Program-made: the position numbers and the translations under genes
The notes under the pieces: generated by a model
Told to the model about the DNA's origin: nothing
The model's database searches: none
What the model saw: only the letters and a program-made list of their open reading frames with translations
Assembly (NCBI RefSeq): GCF_014205685.1
Contig: NZ_JACIIU010000002.1
Span: 300,429-364,428 of the forward strand
Direction of reading: 5' to 3'
Source of the DNA: Paenochrobactrum gallinarii
GTDB taxonomy: Bacteria > Pseudomonadota > Alphaproteobacteria > Rhizobiales > Rhizobiaceae
DNA: 64,000 bases
In this document: positions 9,397-18,596 of the stretch, piece after piece
Position numbering within the stretch: the stretch's first letter is position 1
Layout of the letters: each line of letters opens with the position of its first letter

Positions 9397-10419
9397 TTAG
9401 CTGATCAGACCAATTTCACGCATTTTGCCGATCAGCTGCATATCTACCTGTCCCGTTATTTGCATGTCGAAAAGCTTCTGGAACTCTCGGATTGCATCCT
9501 GCGTCGACTGTCCGGCAACACCGTCAACAATGATCAGATCGTTGCCAAAGGCTTTCAAGCCTGCCTGCACACGCACAATATCCTGCGAAGTCACAGGCTT
9601 CGCATTGGTCGTGAGTGAAGCAGTCACGGTTTCAGGGCGTGTACGCTCATTCGGCTTTACAGCGGCCTGTTCTGCGGCTTCCAGTTTTGGCGGTGCATTG
9701 GATGTCACAACTCTGTCAACAGCTACAGTATTCTGCGGCTTGGGGCGCGCCTCCGGCACGGCCACCTGAATGATATTTTCGATACTTGGCTGCGCGGCAG
9801 CCTTGTCCGTGTTTTGTTGAGGCGCGGTATTCACACCTGCCTTTTTCTGCAATAATTGCCATTGCTCTACCGCCTGCCTTGTTTTTGGCCCCGGAAGCCC
9901 GTCAACCGCACCGTCATAAAGGCCAAGCGATCGTAACTTTTGCTGAATTTTGGCAATTTCCAGATCAGCATTAGGTGCTAAAGCCGGCAATTCATCGGTT
10001 AACTCGACACTATCCAAAGATGCAACTTGGCTGGTTGCAGTTTGCTCAGAATCATTCTTTTGCGTCGGTACCGGATCAGGCTCAGATGCACCACTACTAT
10101 CATTCGTATTTGCTTTTTGAGACAACAGGCTTGGCTTTGGTGTTGGAACAAAAACCAAATCCGGTCTCGTGCGGAAAAATAAATTGTCATGGGATTGCGG
10201 CTGATACCACAAAGCATTGGCGGAGACGAAACCCATCACCACCAAAAAAGCCGTGGCACCGCCGGTCAAAACAGGATTACGCACCATAAAGCGGCCGGCG
10301 AACACAGCTCCCGACGCAATACTGGTCAATAAAAATCCGACAAAACGCTCGCTTAGGTTACGCGATCTTTCGTTCCTGCGATTGTTTCTTTTCACCGGAC
10401 TGGTCTTCCTGCCTGACAT
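9397..10419 (-). CDS. Membrane-anchored peptidoglycan-binding domain protein
   Basis: 340 residues with a basic N-terminal tail, hydrophobic segments near residues 25-60, a long Pro/Gln/Ala-rich linker and two PG_binding_1-like repeats: IQQKLRSLGLYDGAVDGLPG (about 160-179) and VQAGLKAFGNDLIIVDGVAG near the C terminus. The ATG at 10419 is preferred over the TTG at 10431 because GGAAGGA lies directly upstream. The gene start overlaps the end of the histidine kinase gene by about 60 bases. It probably tethers the envelope to the cell wall; no catalytic domain is present. Confidence 0.82.
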   Translation of the reverse strand: MSGRKTSPVKRNNRRNERSRNLSERFVGFLLTSIASGAVFAGRFMVRNPVLTGGATAFLVVMGFVSANALWYQPQSHDNLFFRTRPDLVFVPTPKPSLLSQKANTNDSSGASEPDPVPTQKNDSEQTATSQVASLDSVELTDELPALAPNADLEIAKIQQKLRSLGLYDGAVDGLPGPKTRQAVEQWQLLQKKAGVNTAPQQNTDKAAAQPSIENIIQVAVPEARPKPQNTVAVDRVVTSNAPPKLEAAEQAAVKPNERTRPETVTASLTTNAKPVTSQDIVRVQAGLKAFGNDLIIVDGVAGQSTQDAIREFQKLFDMQITGQVDMQLIGKMREIGLIS

Positions 10420-11794
10420 ATTTCCTTCCAATCTGCAGACGGTTGATATTCAAAACCGTCACACCTTCCGCTTCATCCTTTTCAGCCTGCGCGATCAATT
10501 CCTGCTGCTGCCAGTTCACATCCTTCGTCGGCCCGTTGAGCGGCAAACGTATAGTGACAATTGTGCCTTTACCGAGACGGCTGGTGATTTCAAACTGTCC
10601 TTCATGTTTTTCAACTAAAGCTTTCACGAGTGAAAGACCAAGCCCTACCCCTTCCGAGCCAGCAAAAGCGCCTGCGCCCACTTGCGTGAAGGGTTGACCA
10701 AGACGCTCGATATCATCTTCCGCTATACCGACACCATTATCAGAAATAGTGAAAACCATCTGCTTGTTATGGCTGCTATCTTTAAAGCCATCCAGCGTCA
10801 CACATCCGCCCATAGGGGTAAACTTCACCGCATTAGCCATCAGATTAATCAAAATCTGCTGCACAGCACGCTGATCGGCAATCATATTACCAATTGAGCT
10901 GTGGATACGGTCACATAAAATAACCTGTCTTTGCTCCGCTTGCGGTGCCAGAATATTCATTGACAGATGCACCGCCTCACGGATTGAGAAATCCTGCGGT
11001 TTGATCTGATAGGTTCCGGCCTCAATTTTCGAAGCATCCAGAATAGTATTAACGATATCCAGCGAATAAAGCCCGGAGCGTTGAATAAGCCCTGCATAAT
11101 CACGCTGTTTTTCATTTTCAAATCGGCAGCCCATTTCATGCAGCAATAAATCCGAAAAGCCGATAATCGCGTTTAACGGGTTGCGCAGTTCATGGCTGAG
11201 TGAAGCCAGCGCGTGACTACTTGAAGCCGCCATATCTTGCAAGTCCTGCCGCAATTGTACCAATTCTTCCGCTTGGCTCACCTGCACGTCACTTGCAACC
11301 GCAGTCAAATAAATCCTGTTTTCCATATGACACGGCTGCATCAGCACACCATGAATACGGAAATAGTGATGCTCCACGCTTTGACGGTGGTCATCCCGCG
11401 TCACCACTGTCCGGATGCGAACATGACAGGCTGTATTGCTGATATCACGCTGATGCCGAATATCAGCCATCAACTGCAGATAATAAATACGATCGGACAC
11501 ATGAACGCGATCAAGCAATAAAGAGCCAATCAACACGTCGCGGCTTACGCCGAGCATCTGCGATGAATGGTCGGAAATATCCGTAATCATGCCATCGAGA
11601 TCAAGATGAAACCCCAGACCACCAAATGCTTGTTCCGTCAGTGCAATTTGATCGAAAGCCGCTGCCTTGGCATTGGTTCCCCGCTTTGAAAAATCATCAT
11701 GAAGCAGCCCGCAGCTTTTTATCGCTGCCTGCAAATTCTTCACTAAATTTTTAAAGATTGAACCCAACAGATCACACGCTCCAACTCTGGTCAT
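10358..11794 (-). CDS. PAS-domain sensor histidine kinase
   Basis: About 478 residues, no membrane segment. A PAS domain lies at about 60-170, the dimerisation/phosphoacceptor box SHELRNPLNAIIGFSDLL has His at about 201, and the ATPase domain shows NLMANAVKFT, DNGVGIAEDD and GLGLSLVKALV. It looks like the PleC/DivJ/PdhS group of cell-cycle kinases by its H box, but I cannot assign a member. No response regulator is adjacent. ATG at 11794 is chosen (GAGG upstream) over an in-frame GTG one codon earlier. The 3' end overlaps the peptidoglycan-binding gene. Confidence 0.85.
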   Translation of the reverse strand: MTRVGACDLLGSIFKNLVKNLQAAIKSCGLLHDDFSKRGTNAKAAAFDQIALTEQAFGGLGFHLDLDGMITDISDHSSQMLGVSRDVLIGSLLLDRVHVSDRIYYLQLMADIRHQRDISNTACHVRIRTVVTRDDHRQSVEHHYFRIHGVLMQPCHMENRIYLTAVASDVQVSQAEELVQLRQDLQDMAASSSHALASLSHELRNPLNAIIGFSDLLLHEMGCRFENEKQRDYAGLIQRSGLYSLDIVNTILDASKIEAGTYQIKPQDFSIREAVHLSMNILAPQAEQRQVILCDRIHSSIGNMIADQRAVQQILINLMANAVKFTPMGGCVTLDGFKDSSHNKQMVFTISDNGVGIAEDDIERLGQPFTQVGAGAFAGSEGVGLGLSLVKALVEKHEGQFEITSRLGKGTIVTIRLPLNGPTKDVNWQQQELIAQAEKDEAEGVTVLNINRLQIGRKYVRQEDQSGEKKQSQERKIA

Positions 11795-12085
11795 CACCAG
11801 ACTGCCTCAATGATTCCCATCATCAATAAGTCTGATTGATATGCAGCATGACGCGCAGCCTTTAATGAAAGGATAAAAAACGTGCCTGTCAGCGCCGCTA
11901 AATGGTCTTTTTTTCAAGGAACACTAAGGCTTTTATCGCTATGGTAAATGGAGCGTTTACCCCTCAGCCTCAAAAGCTTAGATAAAGATAATATTGTGCA
12001 ATGACTGCCATGGTGACGATTCACGATAATTAAAGAAGATTGCTGCTATAGTTGCCAATCTGCACAAGAAAGGCACGATAACATA

Positions 12086-12481
12086 ATGATACGGTTCATT
12101 CTTAAATCCGTGTTTTGGCTGTCACTGGCCTTTATCGTCATGCCCAAAATTATCAGTCCAGATACGGATCAGGCGCAGCGGGACAATGCTAAAATCACAC
12201 TGCCTTCGCAAGATAAAATAGATGAAATCATCATTGCCAGCCAAACAGCGGCCGAAGTCGGCAGTTTCTGCTATAACAATCCCGTTTTATGCATAGAGGG
12301 CAAAAACATCTTGTCGGCTGCCGGTTCCGGCTTACTTGAAGGCAGCGGAAAATTGCTTGATTTTTTAAGCGACCAGTTTGGTGGTGAACAGGCAAAAGAA
12401 GCGCCTTCCCATATGGACGCAGATACAAGCTCTTCGCAAAACACTAGCAATCAAGTGCCACTACCAAATCATCGCCCTTAA
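12086..12481 (+). CDS. DUF5330-like small envelope protein
   Basis: 131 residues with an N-terminal signal anchor (MIRFILKSVFWLSLAFIVMP) and a short periplasmic region with two cysteines in GSFCYNNPVLCIEGK that could form a disulphide. The C terminus is polar and low in complexity (Ser/Asn/Gln). This layout matches DUF5330 proteins of Rhizobiales, which lie upstream of sufE as here. Function unknown. Confidence 0.7.
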   Translation: MIRFILKSVFWLSLAFIVMPKIISPDTDQAQRDNAKITLPSQDKIDEIIIASQTAAEVGSFCYNNPVLCIEGKNILSAAGSGLLEGSGKLLDFLSDQFGGEQAKEAPSHMDADTSSSQNTSNQVPLPNHRP

Positions 12482-12550
12482 AAAGCCTTTTAAAATAAAG
12501 TGCCTTATTGTGATGACGGACGTTCATGACTGCGCTATACAAGTCTGCAT

Positions 12551-12599
12551 TCATTGCACGTTTTAGTGCAATGATTACATTTACGTGTAAAATTTACAC
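12551..12599. promoter_or_regulatory. Two inverted repeats upstream of sufE
   Basis: Dyad 1 is TCATTGCAC / GTGCAATGA (12551-12559 and 12566-12574, 6-base loop). Dyad 2 is GTGTAAA-A-TTTACAC (12585-12599), a near-perfect 15-base palindrome 24 bases before the sufE ATG. Dyad 1 may be the terminator or an operator; dyad 2 looks like a regulator site. No named regulator is assigned. Confidence 0.4.
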
Positions 12600-12622
12600 C
12601 AAAAGGTAAGACGACCAAAATC

Positions 12623-13045
12623 ATGACTGATAGTAAAATCGACAGCATTATTTCCGATTTCGAATTTTTGGATGATTGGGAAGACCGTTATCGTTATGTG
12701 ATCGATTTGGGCAAAGATCTCGCCCCCTATCCGGATGATGCAAGAGGTGCTGAATATAAAGTGCAGGGCTGCGTCAGTCAGGTTTGGCTTAAGCGCTTAC
12801 CTTACCAAGGCAATGATCCCGTACTGACATTCTTAGGTGATTCCGATGCGCATATCGTGCGCGGGCTTGTGGCACTGGTTCTGGCATTTTATGAAGGCAA
12901 ACGCGCTTCCGAAATCATCAAAACGGATCCGGAAGAGCTCCTGAAAACATTGGGACTTGATGAGCACCTCACCCCGCAGCGCTCCAATGGTTTACGTGCA
13001 ATGATCACGCGTATTCGTGCTGAAGCGCAAGAAGCATTGCTCTAA
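12623..13045 (+). CDS. sufE: SufE-like cysteine-desulfurase sulfur acceptor
   Basis: 140 residues. SufE takes the persulfide sulfur from the cysteine desulfurase SufS for Fe-S cluster building. The acceptor Cys50 lies in YKVQGCVSQVW, and LGLDEHLTPQRSNGLRAMI near the C terminus is the usual family signature. It is not next to other suf genes, a common situation in this order of bacteria. It ends 6 bases before the convergent DUF6456 gene, with no obvious terminator between them. Confidence 0.92.
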   Translation: MTDSKIDSIISDFEFLDDWEDRYRYVIDLGKDLAPYPDDARGAEYKVQGCVSQVWLKRLPYQGNDPVLTFLGDSDAHIVRGLVALVLAFYEGKRASEIIKTDPEELLKTLGLDEHLTPQRSNGLRAMITRIRAEAQEALL

Positions 13046-13051
13046 TTTAAT

Positions 13052-13834
13052 CTATAAAGCAGGGCGATAACCATGCGCCCCCCAATGCAAAATGCCTGCA
13101 GATGTCCGGCCTTGGGCGATCGGATGATAGTGCCTGTGCAACATCGACAATCCGGTTTTAATCATCATCTTGGCCGAGCGCGCCGGCCATGATCGCTCGG
13201 TTTCCACCTGTGTAACTGTTTTTAAAAAACAGCAAATATCCACCAATGCACCGCTGAGTTCCGGCCCCACAGCATCCAGCGCTTTTTCCACACGCAGCCG
13301 CGCTGAAAGCGCTCCGTCGCTCAGTTCTACTCCGCCATGCGTCGCGCCACGACTATGACTGATAACATGTGCCTCCCAATTTGATGTGATACGCGGCATC
13401 ATGGAGCCACGGGTAAAGTCAGACCGTAAACGCTCGCCAGCGTTAAACTCTTCTTCAGTCAGAAAACTCTGCCCGCTGCTGTTTTTCATCCGATATAGCA
13501 CCGCTAAAGGCGATTCAGCCAGATTGGCTTTGACCCTCTTCTGACAAACTTCATTTTCAAGATGAATATCAGCAAGACGACTGTTTTTCTGCAGTTTTAT
13601 ATAATCAACGCCTTGCAGGCTCAGGCTGATTTTCTCGTCTTTATGAGCCTGCAAGTAGCCCTCACGGGCAAGTCCCACAAGGCAATCCTGCGATACAGAA
13701 ACCGACCCATGAGCTGAACTCAAAATAATCATGTCCTGTTTTGCGCCCTGCTCGGGTTTGGCAGGGCTTTTTTGCAAGAATTTCAGCACCCGCATAACAT
13801 TCATGTCGTGCTTACTCACATCCTGAAAGATCAT
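13052..13834 (-). CDS. DUF6456 domain protein
   Basis: 260 residues, cytoplasmic. The C-terminal half (from about residue 125, EEEFNAGERLRSDFTRGSMMPRITS onward, to the end) is the conserved DUF6456 region; the N-terminal half has a weak winged-helix look (QDCLVGLAREGYLQAH). Its ATG shares one base with the stop of the upstream DnaA-like gene (TAATG), so the two are translationally coupled. A regulatory role together with the DnaA-like protein is inferred only from that coupling. Confidence 0.75.
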   Translation of the reverse strand: MIFQDVSKHDMNVMRVLKFLQKSPAKPEQGAKQDMIILSSAHGSVSVSQDCLVGLAREGYLQAHKDEKISLSLQGVDYIKLQKNSRLADIHLENEVCQKRVKANLAESPLAVLYRMKNSSGQSFLTEEEFNAGERLRSDFTRGSMMPRITSNWEAHVISHSRGATHGGVELSDGALSARLRVEKALDAVGPELSGALVDICCFLKTVTQVETERSWPARSAKMMIKTGLSMLHRHYHPIAQGRTSAGILHWGAHGYRPAL

Positions 13835-14283
13835 TATTTTGCCCTCCTTTGCATCGCAAAAGCAGTTGCAACAATACGTTCAAAACTCAGAACAATCTGA
13901 TCAAACTCCTCGTCATCACGTAGATTTTCAATCTGATGACACGCATACATCACTGTTGATCTGTCGCGTCCGAAACCAAGTGCTACTGTTGTCATCGGCA
14001 TACTGAACATTGTATGCGCAACATACATGCCGATTTGTCTGATCCGCGCAATTTCCTTGGTACCACGCACAGAATTGCGCAACTCACTGCCACAGACGCC
14101 AAAAGCATCACTGAGTAAATCAAGCACACCGTCACAAATTTCCAGCGCGTTCTTTTTAAACCGTGTTGATCGTTTTTTTAAATTGTCCAACCGCACTGGC
14201 CGTATTTGTCGTGCAGCGATCATTTCCAGGGCTTGATAAGCCTCTGCCTGAACACGAATAACGCCAGAAATTTGAAAAGACAT
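13834..14283 (-). CDS. DnaA domain IV-like DNA-binding protein
   Basis: 149 residues. Residues about 60-140 match the C-terminal DNA-binding domain of the replication initiator DnaA: ARIRQIGMYVAHTMFSMPM, then the signature GFGRDRSTVMYACHQIEN. There is no AAA+ ATPase domain, so it cannot replace DnaA itself. It could recognise DnaA-box-like sites and act as a regulator. The gene starts behind a GGAGGGGTGT ribosome-binding site and is coupled to the DUF6456 gene by TAATG. Confidence 0.85.
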   Translation of the reverse strand: MSFQISGVIRVQAEAYQALEMIAARQIRPVRLDNLKKRSTRFKKNALEICDGVLDLLSDAFGVCGSELRNSVRGTKEIARIRQIGMYVAHTMFSMPMTTVALGFGRDRSTVMYACHQIENLRDDEEFDQIVLSFERIVATAFAMQRRAK

Positions 14284-14508
14284 ACACCCCTCCGCTAAAA
14301 CAGGAATATATTCTTATACACCAAATCACGTAAACGAGGATAACTTTCTTAAATGAATCACTAAATTCTGTAATTATCCAGAGCATAATACAATAAATGA
14401 AATATTTTAAGGATTATTATCCTACAATTGGATTTACAGGCGACAATGATCCTAAGGCGAAAGATTCTTTTCTCGCCACCAACAGTCATAAAACGGGATC
14501 AATGATTC

Positions 14509-14820
14509 ATGCAGTGTACTATTTTCAAACAGAATATCGCGACATTTAAAGCAGAAAAACAACGTCTTGCCCAACATGCCGTTCAGCGCGCAGCGCTCCA
14601 GATACTGGCTAATATGGATATAGATAAGATTATGGTGGCGCCATTGGGCGAAAAAGAAAATGCCATGAGAAAACTTCGCCGCCTGATTGAGCGTGAACGG
14701 TTAAAAGGCACTGCCGGTCACTGGTCTTATGATTTAAACCGGCACATCGCCCTCAAGCAGGCACTCGACAGAATAAAGCATGGTCTACTGCCTCAAACCT
14801 TGCCAGCTACCATTCAGTAG
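14509..14820 (+). CDS. Conserved hypothetical protein, helical
   Basis: 103 residues, basic and predominantly helical, without signal peptide or membrane segment. I do not recognise the family. Codon use resembles its neighbours. It stands alone, divergent from the DnaA-like gene and convergent with mucR, and ends in front of a strong two-way hairpin. No convincing Shine-Dalgarno is seen before the ATG at 14509. Confidence 0.6.
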   Translation: MQCTIFKQNIATFKAEKQRLAQHAVQRAALQILANMDIDKIMVAPLGEKENAMRKLRRLIERERLKGTAGHWSYDLNRHIALKQALDRIKHGLLPQTLPATIQ

Positions 14821-14849
14821 CGCCATAGAAACTGTCAAAAACACAAAAA

Positions 14850-14885
14850 AAACCATACTTCGGCGCAAAGACCAAAGTATGGTTT
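14850..14885. terminator. Bidirectional terminator between hypothetical gene and mucR
   Basis: Perfect 11-base stem AAACCATACTT / AAGTATGGTTT with a 14-base loop, preceded by a run of A and followed by TTTAAATTT. It can end transcription from both converging genes. Confidence 0.75.
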
Positions 14886-14936
14886 TAAATTTATTCAATG
14901 ACGACTTGTCGTATCAAATAAGCTGATTTTAATAGA

Positions 14937-15365
14937 TCAAGCTTCTTTTGCTTTACGGCCAAGCCCCATTTTCTTAGCAAGATTGGAGCGCGCTTTTGCG
15001 TAGTTTGGAGCAACCATTGGGTAGTTTGGCTCCAGATCCCACTTTTCGCGATATTGTTCAGGTGTCAGGTTGAAGTGGGTCATCAGGTGACGCTTCAGCG
15101 ACTTAAATTTTTTGCCGTCTTCCAGGCAGATGATGTAATCATCGGTCACTGATTTCTTCGGGTTCACTGCCGGTTTTGGTTTTTCTACCACTGGCGCTTC
15201 CTCAACGCGCACTTCTGTGCGGGAGAATGCTGCGTGAACATCGGTGATCAATGCCGGGAGATCACTCGGACGAATGGAATTATTGCCAACATAAGCTGCA
15301 ACGATGTCGGCTGTTAAGCTCAACAGCAGATCACGGCTAGCATCATATTCGTCATTATGGTCCAT
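14937..15365 (-). CDS. mucR: MucR/Ros family transcriptional regulator
   Basis: 142 residues. The Ros/MucR zinc-finger region is [21 protein letters not shown] (about 84-104): one Cys and the two His are present, and Asp takes the place of the second Cys (CLEDG), as in other rhizobial MucR proteins. [19 protein letters not shown] and [13 protein letters not shown] follow as expected. MucR binds AT-rich DNA and acts as a global, H-NS-like silencer of virulence, envelope and motility genes. ATG 15365 is preferred because AAAGGAA lies just upstream; the in-frame TTG further up is ignored. Confidence 0.93.
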   Translation of the reverse strand: MDHNDEYDASRDLLLSLTADIVAAYVGNNSIRPSDLPALITDVHAAFSRTEVRVEEAPVVEKPKPAVNPKKSVTDDYIICLEDGKKFKSLKRHLMTHFNLTPEQYREKWDLEPNYPMVAPNYAKARSNLAKKMGLGRKAKEA

Positions 15366-15931
15366 TATGGTTCCTTTAGTTATATTTATGCAAGGCAATA
15401 TCGACCGTTGATATGGCGTTTGCTGAAGAATTCAAGCTGATAACTTATTAGTTATAACTGCATCCCGCTTATTCAAGGGGATATGGCTAATTAATGACAA
15501 AAAGTCAAATATTTTTACTCAAAAAAAACATGAATCAGAGCATTAAAAGCATTACAGATACAAATGAGTTCACAAAAAAGTGGGATATACTAAGTCAACC
15601 TTATGATTATCTGGAATAATCCTTGCCTTTAAAGGAACTTAACAGTGCTAAGTGATAAAATTTATAAAATTTTACATAACATATATATAAATCATTCTAT
15701 TATTAAGCGCAAATAATTGCGGCAACTTCATGTCAACATAAAGAATACTTATGTATTAAAGCTCTTAAAATTTCCGATATACAATATTATATTAAACTAA
15801 AGCATCAGTCCACTATCAATGATACATTGAAAAAATACAATAATGTAAATGTAACTCCATACAGGACAGCTCGTACATAAATTGCTATTATGATTTTTAA
15901 ATCAGAACATGACTGTATCAAAGGAAAAGCT
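15366..15931. other. Long AT-rich intergenic region between mucR and msrB
   Basis: About 565 bases, visibly richer in A+T than its surroundings, with no credible gene. It contains a dyad ATAACT-TATT-AGTTAT at 15440-15455, about 75 bases before the mucR start, and AAAATTT-ATA-AAATTTT at 15657-15673, plus many T-A steps. MucR proteins are known to bind such DNA and to regulate their own gene, so this is a plausible autoregulatory region (inference). Confidence 0.5.
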
Positions 15932-16351
15932 ATGTCCGATGAAACAACCCGCAAACGCCCGCTGAAAGTTATAAAAACAGATACTGAATGGCGTGAACAA
16001 TTAACCGACATTCAATACCAAATAACCCGCCAGCATGGCACCGAACGCGCTTTCTCCAGTCCGGACTTCAACAGCAGCCTCCAAGGACGCTATCTGTGTG
16101 TTTGCTGTGACCAGCCGCTTTATAGTTCAAAAGCCAAATATGATTCAGGTTCAGGCTGGCCGAGTTTCTTTGAACCAATCAATGAAGATGCCATAGCACT
16201 CTTTGAAGATCACTCTTACGGGATGCATCGCACAGAAATTCGTTGTGCCGATTGCGATGCGCATTTAGGTCATCGCTTTCCAGATGGCCCCCAACCGACA
16301 GGCTTGCGCCATTGTATTAATGGCAATGCAATGATCTTCGTTGAAGATTAA
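15932..16351 (+). CDS. msrB: Peptide-methionine (R)-S-oxide reductase
   Basis: 139 residues; reduces methionine-R-sulfoxide in proteins. Zinc ligands are C56-x2-C59 (LCVCC) and C105-x2-C108 (CADC). The motif YDSGSGWPSFF is diagnostic, and the catalytic Cys128 lies in GLRHCINGNAM. ATG 15932 is chosen over 15890 because AAAGGAAAAGC precedes it. The gene is intact and followed after 55 bases by the S9 peptidase gene, possibly on the same transcript. Confidence 0.94.
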   Translation: MSDETTRKRPLKVIKTDTEWREQLTDIQYQITRQHGTERAFSSPDFNSSLQGRYLCVCCDQPLYSSKAKYDSGSGWPSFFEPINEDAIALFEDHSYGMHRTEIRCADCDAHLGHRFPDGPQPTGLRHCINGNAMIFVED

Positions 16352-16406
16352 TCAAAATAATTGACCACGTCCTACCGACAGACCAATTCAAAATACCGGA
16401 AATTTC

Positions 16407-18527
16407 ATGTCATCTCCGATTTTCAAATCCGTTACAGCGCCGAATACTGCAAAGAAGCCGCAAATCTCAACTTATCATAACTTTACACGCATAGATGATT
16501 ATGCTTGGCTTCGTGCAGATAATTGGCAGGAAATGTTCAAAGATCCCAGCCAGTTAGCTAGCGATATACGCGACCACCTCAATGAAGAAAACGCCTATCA
16601 AAAAGATCTGATGCAGGACACAGAAATCCTGCAAGCAACCTTATTTGCTGAAATGAAAGGCCGCATCAAAGAAGATGATGCCTCTATTCCGGTAAAAGAC
16701 GGCGCTTATGCTTATGGAAGTCTTTATGAAAAAGGCGGAGAGCAACCGCATGTTTTCCGTACACCTCGCGATGGTGGTGACAAAGAAATTTTGTTGAATG
16801 GTGACAAAGAAGCGGAAGGAAAAGCCTACTTTCGGCTGGCTTCAACTGACGCCTCCCCCGATCATAAACTGATGCTTTGGGGCTATGATGACAAAGGCTC
16901 GGAGTTTTTTACACTCAAAGTCCGTGACCTGACCACCAAAACTGATCTGAGTGATATCATCGTCGATACGGATGGCAGCGGCGCGTGGGATGCGCAGGCA
17001 AATGGCTTTTTCTATGCGCATCTGGACGAAAACCATCGCCCATCCAAGCTTTTCTACCACAAACAAGGCACAGATCAGACACAAGACAACTTGATATACG
17101 AAGAAAAAGACGCAGGCTTTTTCATGAGCGTCAGTTCCAATGCGCTCAATGATTTTATCTCGATTGATATTAACGATCACGAGACCTCGGAATGCTGGCT
17201 GATCCCTGCCGATCAACCGGATGCCAAACCGCAACTCGTTTTAAAACGTGAAACCGGCATTCAATATGATCTGGCATCCGGTGGCGAAGTTTTCTACATT
17301 CTGACCAATATTGACGGTGCTAAAGATTTTAAAATCATGACAGCACCAACCAACGCACCACAACGCGAAAACTGGAAAGACTTAGTTGCCGAAAAACCCG
17401 GCACACTTATTCTGGCGCATGGGGTTTATAAAAATCATCTGGTCTGGCTGGAGCGCAATAACGGCCTGCCGCTCATTATGATCCATGACCGTAAAACCGG
17501 CGAACAACATGCAATCAGCTTTGATGAAGAAGCATATTCACTCGGCCTGCAAGGCAGTGCAGAATATGACACGGATACAATCCGCTTTTCATATTCATCC
17601 ATGACCACGCCAAGCCAGCAGTTTGAATATAATATGGCGACGCGTGAACGTAAGCTCTTAAAAACGCAGGAAGTTCCATCCGGCCACGATCCGAAAAACT
17701 ATATCACCAAGCGCTTGATGGTTCCGGCACGCGACGGTGAGCAAATACCTGTCTCTATTGTTTATCATCGCGAAACCGTGCTTGATGGCTCTGCTCCTTG
17801 CCTGCTTTATGGCTATGGTTCCTACGGCATTACCATTCCTGCAAGCTTCAACACCAATTGCCTTTCCTTGGTAAACCGAGGCTTCGTCTATGCGATTGCA
17901 CATATTCGCGGCGGTAAGGACAAGGGTTTTGCTTGGTACGAAAACGGCAAGCGCGCCCAAAAAACCAATACATTCTATGATTTCATTGATGCTGCACGCT
18001 ATTTGGCTGAGCAAAAATACACCAGTTCAGATAAAATCGTTGCGCATGGCGGTTCAGCCGGCGGTATGTTGATGGGCGCTGTGGCCAATATGGCACCTGA
18101 TGCCTTTGGTGCAATTATTGCTGAAGTACCGTTTGTGGATGTGCTCAACACAATGCTGGATGATACATTGCCGCTCACCCCGCCCGAATGGCCGGAATGG
18201 GGCAACCCGCTGACAAGCAGCGAAGACTACCAGACCATTGCAGCCTATTCACCTTATGACAATGTGTCCGTGCAAGCCTATCCGCCTATTCTGGCAGTCG
18301 CTGGCCTCACCGACCCGCGCGTGACCTATTGGGAGCCAGCCAAATGGGTGGCACGACTGCGCGAATTGAAGACGGATAATAATCCGGTTCTCTTCCGAAC
18401 CAATATGGATGCCGGTCATGCCGGTGCTTCAGGGCGTTTTTCACGTTTGGAAGAAGTCGCTTATTCTTATGCTTTTGCCCTTAAATCAACCGGCAAGCTA
18501 AGTGCGGAACCATTTGCTGCGCAATAG
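16407..18527 (+). CDS. ptrB: Prolyl oligopeptidase family serine peptidase, oligopeptidase B type (S9A)
   Basis: 706 residues, cytoplasmic. The N-terminal two thirds form the beta-propeller and the C-terminal third the alpha/beta hydrolase. The catalytic triad is Ser550 (HGGSAGGML), Asp636 (GLTDPRV) and His671 (DAGHAGASGR). LYGYGSYGI and IRGGKDKGFAWYENGKR are typical of oligopeptidase B, which cleaves short peptides after basic residues. The length is normal. A GGTCAGTT/AACTGGCC hairpin follows. Confidence 0.9.
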   Translation: MSSPIFKSVTAPNTAKKPQISTYHNFTRIDDYAWLRADNWQEMFKDPSQLASDIRDHLNEENAYQKDLMQDTEILQATLFAEMKGRIKEDDASIPVKDGAYAYGSLYEKGGEQPHVFRTPRDGGDKEILLNGDKEAEGKAYFRLASTDASPDHKLMLWGYDDKGSEFFTLKVRDLTTKTDLSDIIVDTDGSGAWDAQANGFFYAHLDENHRPSKLFYHKQGTDQTQDNLIYEEKDAGFFMSVSSNALNDFISIDINDHETSECWLIPADQPDAKPQLVLKRETGIQYDLASGGEVFYILTNIDGAKDFKIMTAPTNAPQRENWKDLVAEKPGTLILAHGVYKNHLVWLERNNGLPLIMIHDRKTGEQHAISFDEEAYSLGLQGSAEYDTDTIRFSYSSMTTPSQQFEYNMATRERKLLKTQEVPSGHDPKNYITKRLMVPARDGEQIPVSIVYHRETVLDGSAPCLLYGYGSYGITIPASFNTNCLSLVNRGFVYAIAHIRGGKDKGFAWYENGKRAQKTNTFYDFIDAARYLAEQKYTSSDKIVAHGGSAGGMLMGAVANMAPDAFGAIIAEVPFVDVLNTMLDDTLPLTPPEWPEWGNPLTSSEDYQTIAAYSPYDNVSVQAYPPILAVAGLTDPRVTYWEPAKWVARLRELKTDNNPVLFRTNMDAGHAGASGRFSRLEEVAYSYAFALKSTGKLSAEPFAAQ

Positions 18528-18545
18528 TGTTATAGAGATGATCAA

Positions 18546-18571
18546 AACCGGTCAGTTAAAACTGGCCGGTT
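18546..18571 (+). terminator. Hairpin downstream of ptrB
   Basis: Stem AACCGGTCAGTT / AACTGGCCGGTT (12 pairs, one G-T) with a 2-base loop, 19 bases after the stop codon. There is no strong T run behind it, so it may also be a transcript-protecting hairpin. Confidence 0.55.
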
Positions 18572-18596
18572 CACACATTTGCAGGGATTAAATCAG

